Positions 48,279-57,052 of a DNA stretch of 64,000 nt are shown piece by piece. The notes under the pieces were generated by a model. The model saw only the letters and a list, made by a program, of their open reading frames with translations, did not search any database and was not told where the DNA came from. The translations under genes and the position numbers were made by a program. Position 1 is the stretch's first letter. Each line of letters opens with the position of its first letter. This DNA is from Bombiscardovia coagulans (GTDB lineage: Bacteria; Actinomycetota; Actinomycetes; Actinomycetales; Bifidobacteriaceae), in the NCBI RefSeq assembly GCF_002259585.1, contig NZ_MWWS01000003.1:24308-88307 (forward strand), written 5' to 3'.

Positions 48279-48908
48279 TTACCAGACGCCTGCCCACAGG
48301 AGGGCCTGTTGCAATATCTTTTCATGCCCACCCTGCATTTGTCGGATAAAAATATCAAGTGTTTCATTGTGCGGGTCAACCCATTCCACATCCAAGGTTT
48401 CATCTTGAGATTTGCAATCACCAGCCATAGGAACGAGGTAGCACAAGGCTATAGCATGTTGACGGGCATCATAATACTCAGATGTTCCTGGCGTTGGGAA
48501 AAACTCTGCAACAGTAAACGGTACGGGGCTTGGTGGAAGCACCGGTAGGGCCAGCTCACCCAGATCTTTGGAAATGTTACGCGTCAGGGCTTCACGTATG
48601 GTTTCGTGATAACGGATGCGACCGGTAATTAACGTTCGTTCTATATTGCCATCGTCGTCAACACACAGTAACGTACCCACTTGCTTTACACAACCCGCAG
48701 TATCGATACGAGCAGGGACCACTTCTACATATGACAGTGGTAGCTTAGCCCTTGCCCAGTTGATCTCCTCGGCATTAAGCCAGCCAGGTGGATTACCCTG
48801 CCCTGAGTCCCGGATAAAGTCTTCAGGAGTGATATGAGAAAACTCGCCGCGCGGTCGATCCGCATCAAAGTCCGAATCGTCCGGTATTTCATCGTGTAGT
48901 ACTGGCAT
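48279..48908 (-). CDS. DUF4916-like protein with degenerate Nudix box
   Basis: 209 residues. The segment G-R-I-R-Y-H-E-T-I-R-E-A-L-T-R-N-I-S-K-D-L-G follows the Nudix spacing (G-x5-E-x7-R-E-U-x-E-E-x-G-U), but the metal-binding Glu residues are replaced by Asn, Lys and Asp, so catalysis is doubtful. I assign it to the actinobacterial DUF4916 group from memory of its general look, with moderate certainty. First gene of a run with a hydrolase and the true Nudix enzyme NudC; it diverges from trxA. Confidence 0.75.
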   Translation of the reverse strand: MPVLHDEIPDDSDFDADRPRGEFSHITPEDFIRDSGQGNPPGWLNAEEINWARAKLPLSYVEVVPARIDTAGCVKQVGTLLCVDDDGNIERTLITGRIRYHETIREALTRNISKDLGELALPVLPPSPVPFTVAEFFPTPGTSEYYDARQHAIALCYLVPMAGDCKSQDETLDVEWVDPHNETLDIFIRQMQGGHEKILQQALLWAGVW

Positions 48909-49020
48909 ACTTCATATTATCCGACTATATTTCCATTGGTTCAAGCTCAAGCTACCTTCGAGCCAACAACCAGCATGAACCACTAGGAATGAGTTCGAGC
49001 ATACTATTTCCAAACACAAT

Positions 49021-49047
49021 GGAATTTTAAAGATACCAGGGATGTTG
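49021..49047 (+). promoter_or_regulatory. Sigma-R/SigH-type promoter of trxA
   Basis: GGAAT (49021-49025), exactly 18 bp, then GTTG (49044-49047). This equals the GGAAT-N18-GTT consensus of the disulfide-stress sigma factors SigR of Streptomyces and SigH of mycobacteria, for which thioredoxin genes are classical targets. The expected start of transcription is about 30 nt before the trxA ATG. Confidence 0.6.
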
Positions 49048-49084
49048 ATCTGGTAAGGTCAATGCACATTTTCAAGGAGCGACC

Positions 49085-49441
49085 ATGACGACAGTAACCC
49101 TCAACACACATAACTTTCAAGAAACTATGGAAAACAACAAGCTAGTTTTCGTTGACTTTTGGGCTACTTGGTGCGGCCCTTGCAAGGCTTTTGGCCCGAT
49201 TTATGAGAAAGCTTCTGAAACTAATACAGACATAGTTTTTGGCAAGGTAGATATCGACCAAAACCAAGAACTGGCTGCTACTTTAGACATTCAAGCGGTA
49301 CCAACACTGATGATCGTTAAAGATGGACAAATTATCTTTAAACAAGCTGGAGCCCTGCGAGCTTCAGACCTGGATAGCGTCATCAGCCAGGCACGCAAGG
49401 TCACTCTAGACGAAGGCGACAAAGAAACCGCTCAAGCATGA
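49085..49441 (+). CDS. trxA: Thioredoxin
   Basis: 118 residues. Reduces protein disulfides in the cytoplasm. The active site W-C-G-P-C is at residues 29-33 and the cis-Pro loop reads A-V-P-T-L. The start has AAGGAG at ideal spacing. A single-gene unit with its own promoter and terminator. An extra tail of about ten charged residues follows the fold. The GGAAT-N18-GTT promoter suggests induction by thiol stress. Confidence 0.96.
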   Translation: MTTVTLNTHNFQETMENNKLVFVDFWATWCGPCKAFGPIYEKASETNTDIVFGKVDIDQNQELAATLDIQAVPTLMIVKDGQIIFKQAGALRASDLDSVISQARKVTLDEGDKETAQA

Positions 49442-49471
49442 GTCAGCTACTGTAACGAGTTACTTTGGTAT

Positions 49472-49513
49472 ATGAGGTTACAGTCAAGGAATTTTGCATG
49501 TAACCTCATTTTT
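49472..49513 (+). terminator. Terminator after trxA
   Basis: ATGAGGTTAC (49472-49481) pairs with GTAACCTCAT (49500-49509), 10-bp stem and 18-nt loop, followed by a T run to 49513. Confidence 0.85.
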
Positions 49514-49535
49514 ACTCTTACAGCTGTTCAATTGT

Positions 49536-49675
49536 ACAGATTCGGCACTGAGTACTACAGTTGTATAGAAGCATGCTTGCCGGTGGTACTTTCATGCCAT
49601 AACAGCATTTAGCGAAAGTAGCATGCGAATGTGAACTATTTGCATGCTCACATGGAAAGCCCACCGAGGATCTGT
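49536..49675 (+). promoter_or_regulatory. Structured, switch-like leader of the G5 protein gene
   Basis: Nested pairing visible on +: outer stem ACAGATTC (49536-49543) with GGATCTGT (49668-49675, one G-T pair); second stem CGGTGG (49581-49586) with CCACCG (49661-49666); inside it two adjacent hairpins, TACTTTC/GAAAGTA (49587-49593 with 49614-49620) and AGCATGC/GCATGCT (49620-49626 with 49642-49648). A third GCATGCT copy at 49571-49577 can instead pair with 49620-49626, which would exclude the second stem. It lies 20 nt before the start codon region. I could not match it to a known riboswitch consensus; a c-di-AMP (ydaO) element is the obvious class to test given the gene type. Confidence 0.45.
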
Positions 49676-49696
49676 AAACAGAGATAGAGGAGCGTA

Positions 49697-50737
49697 ATGC
49701 CAACCCATCGTAGGAAACATACAGAAGCTTTAAGAGCATTGACCAAACGTCAGTGGCTAAGACTTGGAGCAGGTTGTGTTGCCCTGACAATGGTCGTAGG
49801 TGCAGGTTTTGCTTCACTAGGTTTCTATCAAAACCAAGATGCAACACCACATCCAGCCGCTACCGCCTATTCCGCAACGCAACCCGAACAGCAAGAAGTC
49901 TCCCGAGATTCTGTTCGTGCAGCCCTCTCTCACCGTGAGGGCGGTTCCAGTGCTGGAACTTCCTACGTGACTGTGCAGATTAATGGTGCCAATAAAATTG
50001 TTTTAGGCGAGCACTTCACTACAGTTAAATCAGTCCTTGACGCAGGCAACATTGTTTTAGAACCTGGCGATCAAGTCACTCCTTCTTTAGAGGAAAAGGT
50101 CACAGAATCGACAGTCATCAAAATAGACCGGTCTGATTCTAAAATAGTCACTGAGAATTCAACCATTCCCTTCAATACTATTGAAGAGAAAACTGACAGC
50201 TTGCCTGCCGGCACTAAAAAAGTAAAGACAGAAGGCAAGGAAGGTGTCATGGAAACAACCAGCCTTGTGACTACGGCTGGCTCAAAAAATCTATCAAGCA
50301 ATGTCTTTGCATCCTTTGTTAAAGAAGCACCAGTCAACAAAGTCATACAGGTCGGTACAGGAGCAGTGGTTACTGCAACTCCTGGAAAGAATGGCCCTGC
50401 TGGCGCACCTGCACCAACAAACGCAACAACAGCTCCTGTGGGAGAATCACAGAGCATTGCTCACGGCATAGTGCTTTCTCGAGGCATGGGCGAAGGAGAA
50501 TTCACCTGCCTTGTACAGCTTTGGAATAAAGAGTCAGGTTGGCGAACCAACGCCGCTAATCCTTCTGGTGCATATGGTATCCCCCAAGCATTGCCTGGCT
50601 CCAAGATGGCATCAGCCGGCGCTGACTGGCAGACCAATCCAACGACACAAATTACCTGGGGCTTGGGATACATCGCCGGCCGCTATGGTACACCTTGTGG
50701 TGCTTGGTCTCACTCGCAAGCTACTGGCTGGTATTAA
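49697..50737 (+). CDS. Secreted G5-domain protein with transglycosylase-like C-terminus
   Basis: 346 residues. Basic N-terminus and one hydrophobic helix (about 22-45), a signal or anchor. Then a DUF348-like segment (about 95-145), a G5 domain (about 150-220), a Pro/Ala/Thr linker, and a C-terminal domain (about 265-346) with L-W-x-K-E-S-G-W...N-P-S-G-A-Y-G-I-P-Q-A, the pattern of actinobacterial lysozyme/transglycosylase-like wall proteins related to resuscitation-promoting factors. The Glu in N-K-E-S-G is the likely catalytic acid. GAGGAG precedes the ATG. Expected to remodel peptidoglycan; regulated perhaps through the structured leader. Confidence 0.88.
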   Translation: MPTHRRKHTEALRALTKRQWLRLGAGCVALTMVVGAGFASLGFYQNQDATPHPAATAYSATQPEQQEVSRDSVRAALSHREGGSSAGTSYVTVQINGANKIVLGEHFTTVKSVLDAGNIVLEPGDQVTPSLEEKVTESTVIKIDRSDSKIVTENSTIPFNTIEEKTDSLPAGTKKVKTEGKEGVMETTSLVTTAGSKNLSSNVFASFVKEAPVNKVIQVGTGAVVTATPGKNGPAGAPAPTNATTAPVGESQSIAHGIVLSRGMGEGEFTCLVQLWNKESGWRTNAANPSGAYGIPQALPGSKMASAGADWQTNPTTQITWGLGYIAGRYGTPCGAWSHSQATGWY

Positions 50738-50745
50738 ATTTCTCT

Positions 50746-50796
50746 ATACTAAAATCCCCTACTCATACAAACAATATGAGTAGGGGATTTTAGTAT
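50746..50796. terminator. Terminator, 22-bp perfect stem
   Basis: 50746-50767 pairs perfectly with 50775-50796 around a 7-nt loop; the arms contain AAAATCCCCTACTC / GAGTAGGGGATTTT. It follows the G5 gene by 8 bp. Confidence 0.9.
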
Positions 50797-50898
50797 GCTC
50801 TTCCTTACGAGATATCTTCATACAGTCTCAGAGCAAGACTACCAGTCTCACTTATTGCTGTCTGGTACCCTGATTGCTCTGTTACTGTCTCTCAATAG

Positions 50899-50943
50899 AT
50901 TGAGGGGGCTGGATTGTACAAAAGCCAATCCAGCCCCCTCAAT
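50899..50943. terminator. Terminator after the NCS2 permease, 18-bp perfect stem
   Basis: 50899-50916 pairs perfectly with 50926-50943 (GAGGGGGCTGG / CCAGCCCCCTC core) around a 9-nt loop, 10 bp past the stop of the minus-strand permease gene. Together with the hairpin at 50746-50796, it insulates the convergent genes. Confidence 0.87.
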
Positions 50944-50952
50944 TCGTATTGC

Positions 50953-52353
50953 TTAGAAGATAGCTTGCAGAACAAAATCAAGAATAAAGAGCAGACCAAC
51001 GATCCACATGATGGGATGTACTTCTTTGGCCTTACCCTTGCAGGTCATAGTGAGGCAGTATGTAATAAAACCAGCAGCTACACCATACGAGATCGAGTAG
51101 GACAAGCCCATAAATATCGAAGAGAAGAAAGCTGGTATAGCTTCAGACAAATCAGTCCACTTGATGTCCGCAAAACTCGACATCATCATGCAGCCCACGA
51201 CAACGAGTACAGGAGCCGTAGCAGCTGATGGCACCGCGGAAATAAGGGGGGCAAAGAGGGAAGACAGTGCAAAACAGATAGCTATCACCACAGAGGTCAA
51301 ACCTGTGCGCCCACCGACTGCAATGCCTGAAGCTGACTCCACATACGTGGTGGTGTTGGAAGTACCAAAGAGAGCACCTATAGAAGTAGCCGTAGCATCA
51401 GCGAAGAGAGCCTTATCCATCTTTGAAGAGAAGCCCTTCCCTGTCTCCAGTGCTTTTTCATCAGCTTCTGAGAAGATACCTGAACGCCTTCCCGTTCCAA
51501 CAAACGTACCGATAGTGTCAAAGGTATCCGACAGTGAAAAAGCAAAAATAGTTACTAACACAATCGGCAACTTAGCTGGGTCAGAAAAGAGTGCGGGGAA
51601 ACCTTTCGGACTGAAGATCGCTAAGAACGTCTCAGGCAATTGGGAGAATGCCTCACCCAAATTAACTGATTGAGCCATGCTCGTAACACCCATCGGTATG
51701 CCTAAAAGGCTAACTGCAATAATGGCAATAACAAATGCACCTCGGTTAAGGAAGGACCAAGCCCCCTTACCCTTACAAACCAAGAGGATAATAGTAATAG
51801 CCAAACCAACTAGGAAGAGAATGGTTGAGGGCGTATTAAAGGTAGTCAAGCTAGGATTTGCACCAGCAGCCGATGACTTATCAGGACTAAAGGTCACAAT
51901 ACCTACATTGAGTAACCCGACGTAAGCTATAAAAACACCAATGCCACCACCGATAGCATGCTGGAGGACAGGTGGAATAGCCTGAATAATCATTTTACGA
52001 AGTTTGGTGGCAGTAACGATGATGTTGATAATACCGCAAATAAATACCATACTGAGCGTTTCTTGCCAGGAAAAGCCTAATCCCTTAACAACAGTGAAAG
52101 TAAAGAAGGCATTAAGACCAACACCAGGAGCCACACCATATGGCACATTCGCAACAAGCCCCATGATCAAAGTACCAATAATCGCGGCAATAATAGTTGC
52201 AATAAAAACAGCTCCCCATGGCATGCCAGCCGTGGAGAGCACTGAGGGGCTTAATGCGATAATATAAGCCATAGAGAAGAAGGTAGTTATACCTGCAAGC
52301 ACCTCTGTAGAAACTGTGGTATTATGCTCTTTAAGCCTGAATAGCTCGTGCAT
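50953..52353 (-). CDS. NCS2-family purine permease (AzgA/PbuG-like)
   Basis: 466 residues with about 12-14 hydrophobic segments. The N-terminus H-E-L-F-R-L-K-E-H-N-T-x-V-x-T-E-x-x-A-G-x-T-T-F and A-Y-I are the AzgA-type signature; G-V-G-L-N-A-F-F and the late D-T-A/D-T-F-D-T-I-G and A-S-G-I-A-V-G-G-R-T-G-L segments mark the substrate sites. Imports hypoxanthine, guanine or adenine with protons. ATG has AGGAG upstream. I found no purine riboswitch in front of it. Confidence 0.92.
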   Translation of the reverse strand: MHELFRLKEHNTTVSTEVLAGITTFFSMAYIIALSPSVLSTAGMPWGAVFIATIIAAIIGTLIMGLVANVPYGVAPGVGLNAFFTFTVVKGLGFSWQETLSMVFICGIINIIVTATKLRKMIIQAIPPVLQHAIGGGIGVFIAYVGLLNVGIVTFSPDKSSAAGANPSLTTFNTPSTILFLVGLAITIILLVCKGKGAWSFLNRGAFVIAIIAVSLLGIPMGVTSMAQSVNLGEAFSQLPETFLAIFSPKGFPALFSDPAKLPIVLVTIFAFSLSDTFDTIGTFVGTGRRSGIFSEADEKALETGKGFSSKMDKALFADATATSIGALFGTSNTTTYVESASGIAVGGRTGLTSVVIAICFALSSLFAPLISAVPSAATAPVLVVVGCMMMSSFADIKWTDLSEAIPAFFSSIFMGLSYSISYGVAAGFITYCLTMTCKGKAKEVHPIMWIVGLLFILDFVLQAIF

Positions 52354-52715
52354 AGTTCTCCTAATATGTTGGTTTTAGCGATCCAGCATAATGAAGAATA
52401 TCACGAGCCTAGGCTCTTTTTTTACCATAACGTCACAATATGGACATCAGTCGTGCATAGTTGTTCGTTGATTTTGATGGACGTGCTACAGACGTTTTGC
52501 ATAGAACAAAAACATTACGGCTGCGGTTCATGTTTGGGTATTGCCACTTACTTTTTACCTGCTCCCCTACAGCATCGATCTAGTTCTAACAATAAGAAAT
52601 ATCTCATGAGTATGAACGAGCCACTATAGCCCTATCTCACAAAGCGAGCGACGCACTGTTATAAAACTTACCAGCCACTTCGAAACACCCCAATGCAGGT
52701 ATAAACAGGGCAAGG
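52354..52715. other. 362-bp gap, nothing clear
   Basis: Upstream region of the permease gene and downstream region of pstB. GAGCCTAGGCTC (52404-52415), a perfect 12-bp palindrome, is followed by a T run on + but no + gene ends there. No purine riboswitch core, no clear promoter boxes and no convincing terminator for pstB seen. Confidence 0.5.
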
Positions 52716-53495
52716 TTAGCCAAAGCGCCCAGAAATATAACGCTCCGTATCCTCCTCACGAGGGTTAGAGAAGATAGTAGAAGTATTATCCATTTCTACG
52801 AGATGTCCAGGCTGACCGACTGCCTTGAGATTAAAGAAAGCCGTATAGTCAGAGACACGAGCTGCTTGCTGCATGTTGTGCGTCACAATCACAATCGTGT
52901 AATCACGCTTGAGCTCGTTTATTAAATCTTCGACTGCCAGTGTGGAGATAGGATCCAGGGCTGAGCAAGGTTCGTCCATGAGGAGCACCTGTGGATGAAC
53001 GGCCACAGCCCTAGCTATACACAGGCGTTGCTGTTGCCCACCAGACAAACCGATACCTGGTTTATCGAGTCGGTCCTTAACTTCATTCCATAAATTAGCT
53101 CCGCGTAAAGCCCACTCAACGAGATCATCAGCATCTGCCTTAGCGATACGACGATTGTTGAGACGGATACCTGCCAAGACATTCTCTCGGATTGACATAG
53201 TTGGGAAGGGATTAGCCCGCTGAAAGACCATTCCTACATCCCTACGAACGGCAACGGGATCCACATCATCTCCGTATAAGTCTTGTCCCTCAAGCAGCAC
53301 TTGTCCTTTGACATGGGCACCAGGAGTGATCTCGTGCATTCGATCGAGGGTTCGCAAAACTGTTGACTTACCGCATCCTGAGGGGCCTATAAAAGCAGTG
53401 ACCTTGTTGGCATTGATTTTCATGTTCACATCTTCGACGGCAAGAAAATCACCATAGAAAACATTCAGATGGTTGATATCTATGCGCTGACCCAT
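52716..53495 (-). CDS. pstB: Phosphate ABC transporter ATPase
   Basis: 259 residues from ATG 53495, the usual PstB length; the open frame begins at a TTG 54 bp upstream but that part does not look like PstB. Walker [10 protein letters not shown], signature L-S-G-G-Q-Q-Q-R, Walker [13 protein letters not shown], and the switch His in V-T-H-N-M. Powers phosphate import with PstA/PstC. Last gene of pstSCAB; the gap to pstA is about 80 bp. No phoU follows in the window. Confidence 0.96.
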   Translation of the reverse strand: MGQRIDINHLNVFYGDFLAVEDVNMKINANKVTAFIGPSGCGKSTVLRTLDRMHEITPGAHVKGQVLLEGQDLYGDDVDPVAVRRDVGMVFQRANPFPTMSIRENVLAGIRLNNRRIAKADADDLVEWALRGANLWNEVKDRLDKPGIGLSGGQQQRLCIARAVAVHPQVLLMDEPCSALDPISTLAVEDLINELKRDYTIVIVTHNMQQAARVSDYTAFFNLKAVGQPGHLVEMDNTSTIFSNPREEDTERYISGRFG

Positions 53496-53577
53496 TACAA
53501 GCTCACTCTCTGGCAGAGTTCTTGGCCCACAAACAGCAGGGATACCCAAGAACCATAGGTAGATATATCTAACATTA

Positions 53578-54591
53578 TTACTTCTCCTCTACAGAAAAGA
53601 CCTTAGATATCAGACGACCCAGCAAATTCAAAAACAGAACGATGACAATGAGTACGAGAGCTGCTGCCCAGGCCCGTTCCATGCGAATACTGGCTACACA
53701 CCCTGGATCTGCACCCGGACCACACACTGCCAATCCTTGAGAATACTCGTTATACACATACACTGGCAGTGTTGTCATGCGCCCAGAAAACAGATTGAAA
53801 TTGGTGGAAACAATAAAACCTGATGCAATCAGTAATGGTGCTGTCTCACCAATCACGCGAGCGATAGCCAAAATAACACCTGAAACAATGCCTGGCAAAG
53901 CAGTACGCAAAACGATCTTGGTGATAGTACGCTGTTTGGTGACCCCGAGCGCATATGCTGCCTCTCGCAAATCGTTAGGAACCACCCTGAGCATGTCCTC
54001 CGAGGTTTTAACCACTGTTGGGATCATCAATAACGATAAGGCTATCGAGCCAGAAAAACCGTTAACCGCTCCTGGCCCCACAATGGTAGCAAACATAGAG
54101 AACGCAAAAAGACCAGCTACGATAGAGGGGATACCACTCATAACATCTACCAAAAGCGCAATAGCTTTTGCTATCCGTCCGCCGGCAGCGTATTCGACGA
54201 GGAAAACTGCGCACATGACACCAATAGGAACTGAGATAACCATGGCACCAGCAGTTACTTCCAGGGTACCAATAATGGCGTGTAGTATCCCCCCATGGCC
54301 ACCGGTGAGTGTTGGGTTGCCACCAACTACGCCAGCCATATTGTGCGTTAAGAAGTCCCAATTCAAACGTTTTAGACCTTTAGAGATACTGACCCATAAC
54401 ACTGAAACCAGCGGAACAAGAGCTATGAGGAAGGAAAACACAACGAGTCCGGTCATCACAACATTATGACGCTTACGGGCACGAATTGAAGACCTAGTAG
54501 GTCTAAATCGATCAAAATCGATAACGGGTTTGGAACCACTCTTGAGTTTCTGCTCGACCGCTTGTACTGGGGAAGACGTTTGCTGACTCAC
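53578..54591 (-). CDS. pstA: Phosphate ABC transporter permease PstA
   Basis: 337 residues, six predicted TM helices after a hydrophilic N-terminus of about 45 residues. The permease coupling loop with [10 protein letters not shown] is present. GTG start at 54591 with GGAG upstream, overlapping the pstC stop (GTGA), so translation is coupled. Confidence 0.94.
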   Translation of the reverse strand: MSQQTSSPVQAVEQKLKSGSKPVIDFDRFRPTRSSIRARKRHNVVMTGLVVFSFLIALVPLVSVLWVSISKGLKRLNWDFLTHNMAGVVGGNPTLTGGHGGILHAIIGTLEVTAGAMVISVPIGVMCAVFLVEYAAGGRIAKAIALLVDVMSGIPSIVAGLFAFSMFATIVGPGAVNGFSGSIALSLLMIPTVVKTSEDMLRVVPNDLREAAYALGVTKQRTITKIVLRTALPGIVSGVILAIARVIGETAPLLIASGFIVSTNFNLFSGRMTTLPVYVYNEYSQGLAVCGPGADPGCVASIRMERAWAAALVLIVIVLFLNLLGRLISKVFSVEEK

Positions 54592-55592
54592 TTGCTGCTC
54601 CCTTTACCGGTAATACGCCGCGCAATGAAGTTGACGAGAAATGTGATCAGGAAGAGCACTAGACCTGTTGCAATAAGGCTTGCAACTCCCATAGCATTTG
54701 CCTCTGGGAACTGTGACGCAATGTTTGCCGCTATGGTCTGACTGGTAGAAGCCCGTAAAAGGTGTAAGGAGTATGAGAAACCAGGAGACAAAATCATCAG
54801 AACAGCCATGGTTTCACCTAAAGCACGCCCCAAACCCAACATAGACGCAGAAATAAGGCCGGACTTAGCAAAAGGAAGCACCGCTAGTCGGATAGTCTCC
54901 CACTTAGTGGCACCCAAGGCAAGAGCTGCTTCTTGCTGCAATCGCGGTGCTTGTGCACATATATCGCGAGCAACTGAGGTGATTATCGGCACAATCATAA
55001 CCGCTAACACCAAAGCTACAGTAGCCACAGAGCGTGCAGGTGCTGCCACGGGTCCTGAAAAGAGAGGAATCCATCCTAGATAGTGCGCAACCCAAGCCCA
55101 AAAACCAGTGATAGCTGGCACTACTATGAGGGCTCCCCACAATCCGTATACGACAGAGGGAATTGCTGCCAACAAATCAATCACAGAGCTGAGTAATGTA
55201 GAAAGTTTACGTGGCGCATAATGAGTGATAAAGAGCGCGATACCTACCGAAATTGGGAAGGCTACCAGCAGAGAGAGACCAGCGATAATGACTGTACCAA
55301 ACAGTAATGGTCCTACGTACGCCAAAAAGCTCGTCACACGACCACCACTCAGCGCATCGAGAGCACTGGCACGATCAGCTGGAGAGCCCGTAAATGCAGG
55401 CAATGCACGCAGGATCAGAAAAAGAGTCACGGCAGCAAGCGCTACAAAAATAACGATACCAGCAGTCCAAGCCAGGATTTTAAAAATCCGATCTGCTAAG
55501 TGCCCTGACTGTGTTGCATCGGCTTCAGTGAAGGAAGATACCTGATTGCTCTTACAGTTGTTGACAGGTTGAGAGCTCGCCATATTTTTCAT
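54588..55592 (-). CDS. pstC: Phosphate ABC transporter permease PstC
   Basis: 334 residues from ATG 55592, which overlaps the pstS stop (ATGA). The frame is open about 120 bp further into pstS, but that stretch has no PstC features. Six predicted TM helices; the coupling loop is Q-E-A-A-L-A-L-G-A-T-K-W-E. Second gene of pstSCAB. Confidence 0.94.
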   Translation of the reverse strand: MKNMASSQPVNNCKSNQVSSFTEADATQSGHLADRIFKILAWTAGIVIFVALAAVTLFLILRALPAFTGSPADRASALDALSGGRVTSFLAYVGPLLFGTVIIAGLSLLVAFPISVGIALFITHYAPRKLSTLLSSVIDLLAAIPSVVYGLWGALIVVPAITGFWAWVAHYLGWIPLFSGPVAAPARSVATVALVLAVMIVPIITSVARDICAQAPRLQQEAALALGATKWETIRLAVLPFAKSGLISASMLGLGRALGETMAVLMILSPGFSYSLHLLRASTSQTIAANIASQFPEANAMGVASLIATGLVLFLITFLVNFIARRITGKGSSK

Positions 55593-56737
55593 GCTACCCC
55601 AATTTCTCGAACTGAGTGCGCAAACCCCTGACGAATATTGCTGCTTAAGGGCACAGATCCTGCATTGCTTGCCGACTGTTGTTGTCCAGAGTCGCTTTCC
55701 AGATACGTCAACCAAGACTTGGCAAAGTCAGCTTTTTTACCGTTAGCATCATTGCGATAGGCTTTGCAAACGACATCGTATGAGATCAAAAGAATTGGAT
55801 ACGTGCCTGCCTTGTTTGTGGCATAATCCACGTCCAGCACCTTACGCAATGAATTCGCGCCTTGTGGCTTAAACGTCACCTTGTGTTCCAACATAGCGGC
55901 TGCAGTTTGTTCAGTAGCCGGTACATATGAACTGCCTACTCGAACTGCCACTGTACCTAATCCGTTTGTCTGAGCCACGTCAGCATACCCAAAAGTGCCC
56001 TCTGCTTGTGTGAGAGTCATGACCAATCCTGCGGTTCCCTTGGCACCCTGACCAATATCATTAGGCCAGTTTTGACCCGGCTGATAAGGCCATGCAGGAC
56101 CAGCTGAGGCTTCCATGTACTTCAGTAAACTCTTGGTTGTACCAGACTTATCCGAACGATGAATGACAGTGATAGCTAAATCGGGCAGTTCCACATCTGG
56201 ATTAAGCTCTGCCAATCGCCTGTCATTCCACCGAGTAATCTGGCCTTGGAATATTTGAGCTATGGTGACTGGGTCCATGTTCAGGTGCCGGTTAGGTTTA
56301 TTCAATCCCGCCTGGGGCAGATTGTAAGCTAAAGCGATTGGTGTTACATAAACCGGTAGCTCAAAAGCACTGCTTCCAGCACACACCGATTTCGACTGTT
56401 CAACCTGATCGTCGCTCAATGGTTCATCAGTTCCCGCCCAAATAACGGAACCGTTCAAAAATGCCGTAACTCCGGCGCCTGAACCAGCAGGATCATACGA
56501 AATGCGAGCCCCCGTATGGCGGTATTGAAAGCCAGCGATCCACGCCTCATTAGCAGATTGCTGAGAAGAAGCCCCAGAGCCTGCAAACTCACCAACTATG
56601 TGACCAGATTCAGTCTCTACTTGACCTTGCGAGTTATGCTGCGGTACTGGCTGGTTATCACCACAAGCTGCCAGACCGACAGAAATAGTAAGAGCTAGTA
56701 CAAAGGCAGCCCCTCGGGCAAAGGCGTTTTTATGCAT
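55589..56737 (-). CDS. pstS: Phosphate-binding lipoprotein PstS
   Basis: 382 residues. A lipoprotein signal peptide ends in L-A-A-C-G (lipid on Cys about 25). Phosphate-site segments G-S-G-A-S-S, D-P-A-G-S-G-A-G and H-R-S-D-K-S-G-T-T-K are visible. Captures phosphate outside the membrane for PstCA. ATG 56737 has GAGGAAG upstream. First gene of the operon. Confidence 0.95.
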   Translation of the reverse strand: MHKNAFARGAAFVLALTISVGLAACGDNQPVPQHNSQGQVETESGHIVGEFAGSGASSQQSANEAWIAGFQYRHTGARISYDPAGSGAGVTAFLNGSVIWAGTDEPLSDDQVEQSKSVCAGSSAFELPVYVTPIALAYNLPQAGLNKPNRHLNMDPVTIAQIFQGQITRWNDRRLAELNPDVELPDLAITVIHRSDKSGTTKSLLKYMEASAGPAWPYQPGQNWPNDIGQGAKGTAGLVMTLTQAEGTFGYADVAQTNGLGTVAVRVGSSYVPATEQTAAAMLEHKVTFKPQGANSLRKVLDVDYATNKAGTYPILLISYDVVCKAYRNDANGKKADFAKSWLTYLESDSGQQQSASNAGSVPLSSNIRQGFAHSVREIGVA

Positions 56738-57052
56738 GCCACTTCCTCAACTCGTCATTCCAACCAGCTACATACTAGCTTAATCGTATCCACCGATGAA
56801 TCGCCAGAAGACTTCGTATGGCTGGCGTACTATACTGAAATAAGGAGTTGGACATATCTTTCATGTTGTCATAAAGGGATAGAAATACAGTTACATTCTC
56901 TTTATTTCTAAGACAACAGAATGTTATTGATTGCCCCGCCACCACGATTACCAGACAATCACGCATTGTGCAGACAAGGAATTGGCTATTTGTAAGCCCA
57001 TACACCCTCTCCGATGCTTGTGAACTTATACAGAAAGAGGAAGTGGTTGTGA
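56738..57052. promoter_or_regulatory. Divergent promoter region of pstS and the MFS exporter
   Basis: 315 bp. An inverted repeat AGAAATA/TATTTCT (56881-56887 with 56903-56909) sits about 150 bp before pstS and is the main structure seen. AT-rich stretches around it could hold promoters for both genes. I could not identify a PhoP box by consensus, so phosphate control is expected from the family but not shown. Confidence 0.35.

Noticed and set aside
52354-52715. Purine riboswitch before the NCS2 permease
   Set aside because: The conserved core segments of the purine aptamer are not present on the minus strand.
53777-54469. Long + strand frame opposite pstA
   Set aside because: Antisense shadow of a well-conserved permease gene, with no family features of its own.
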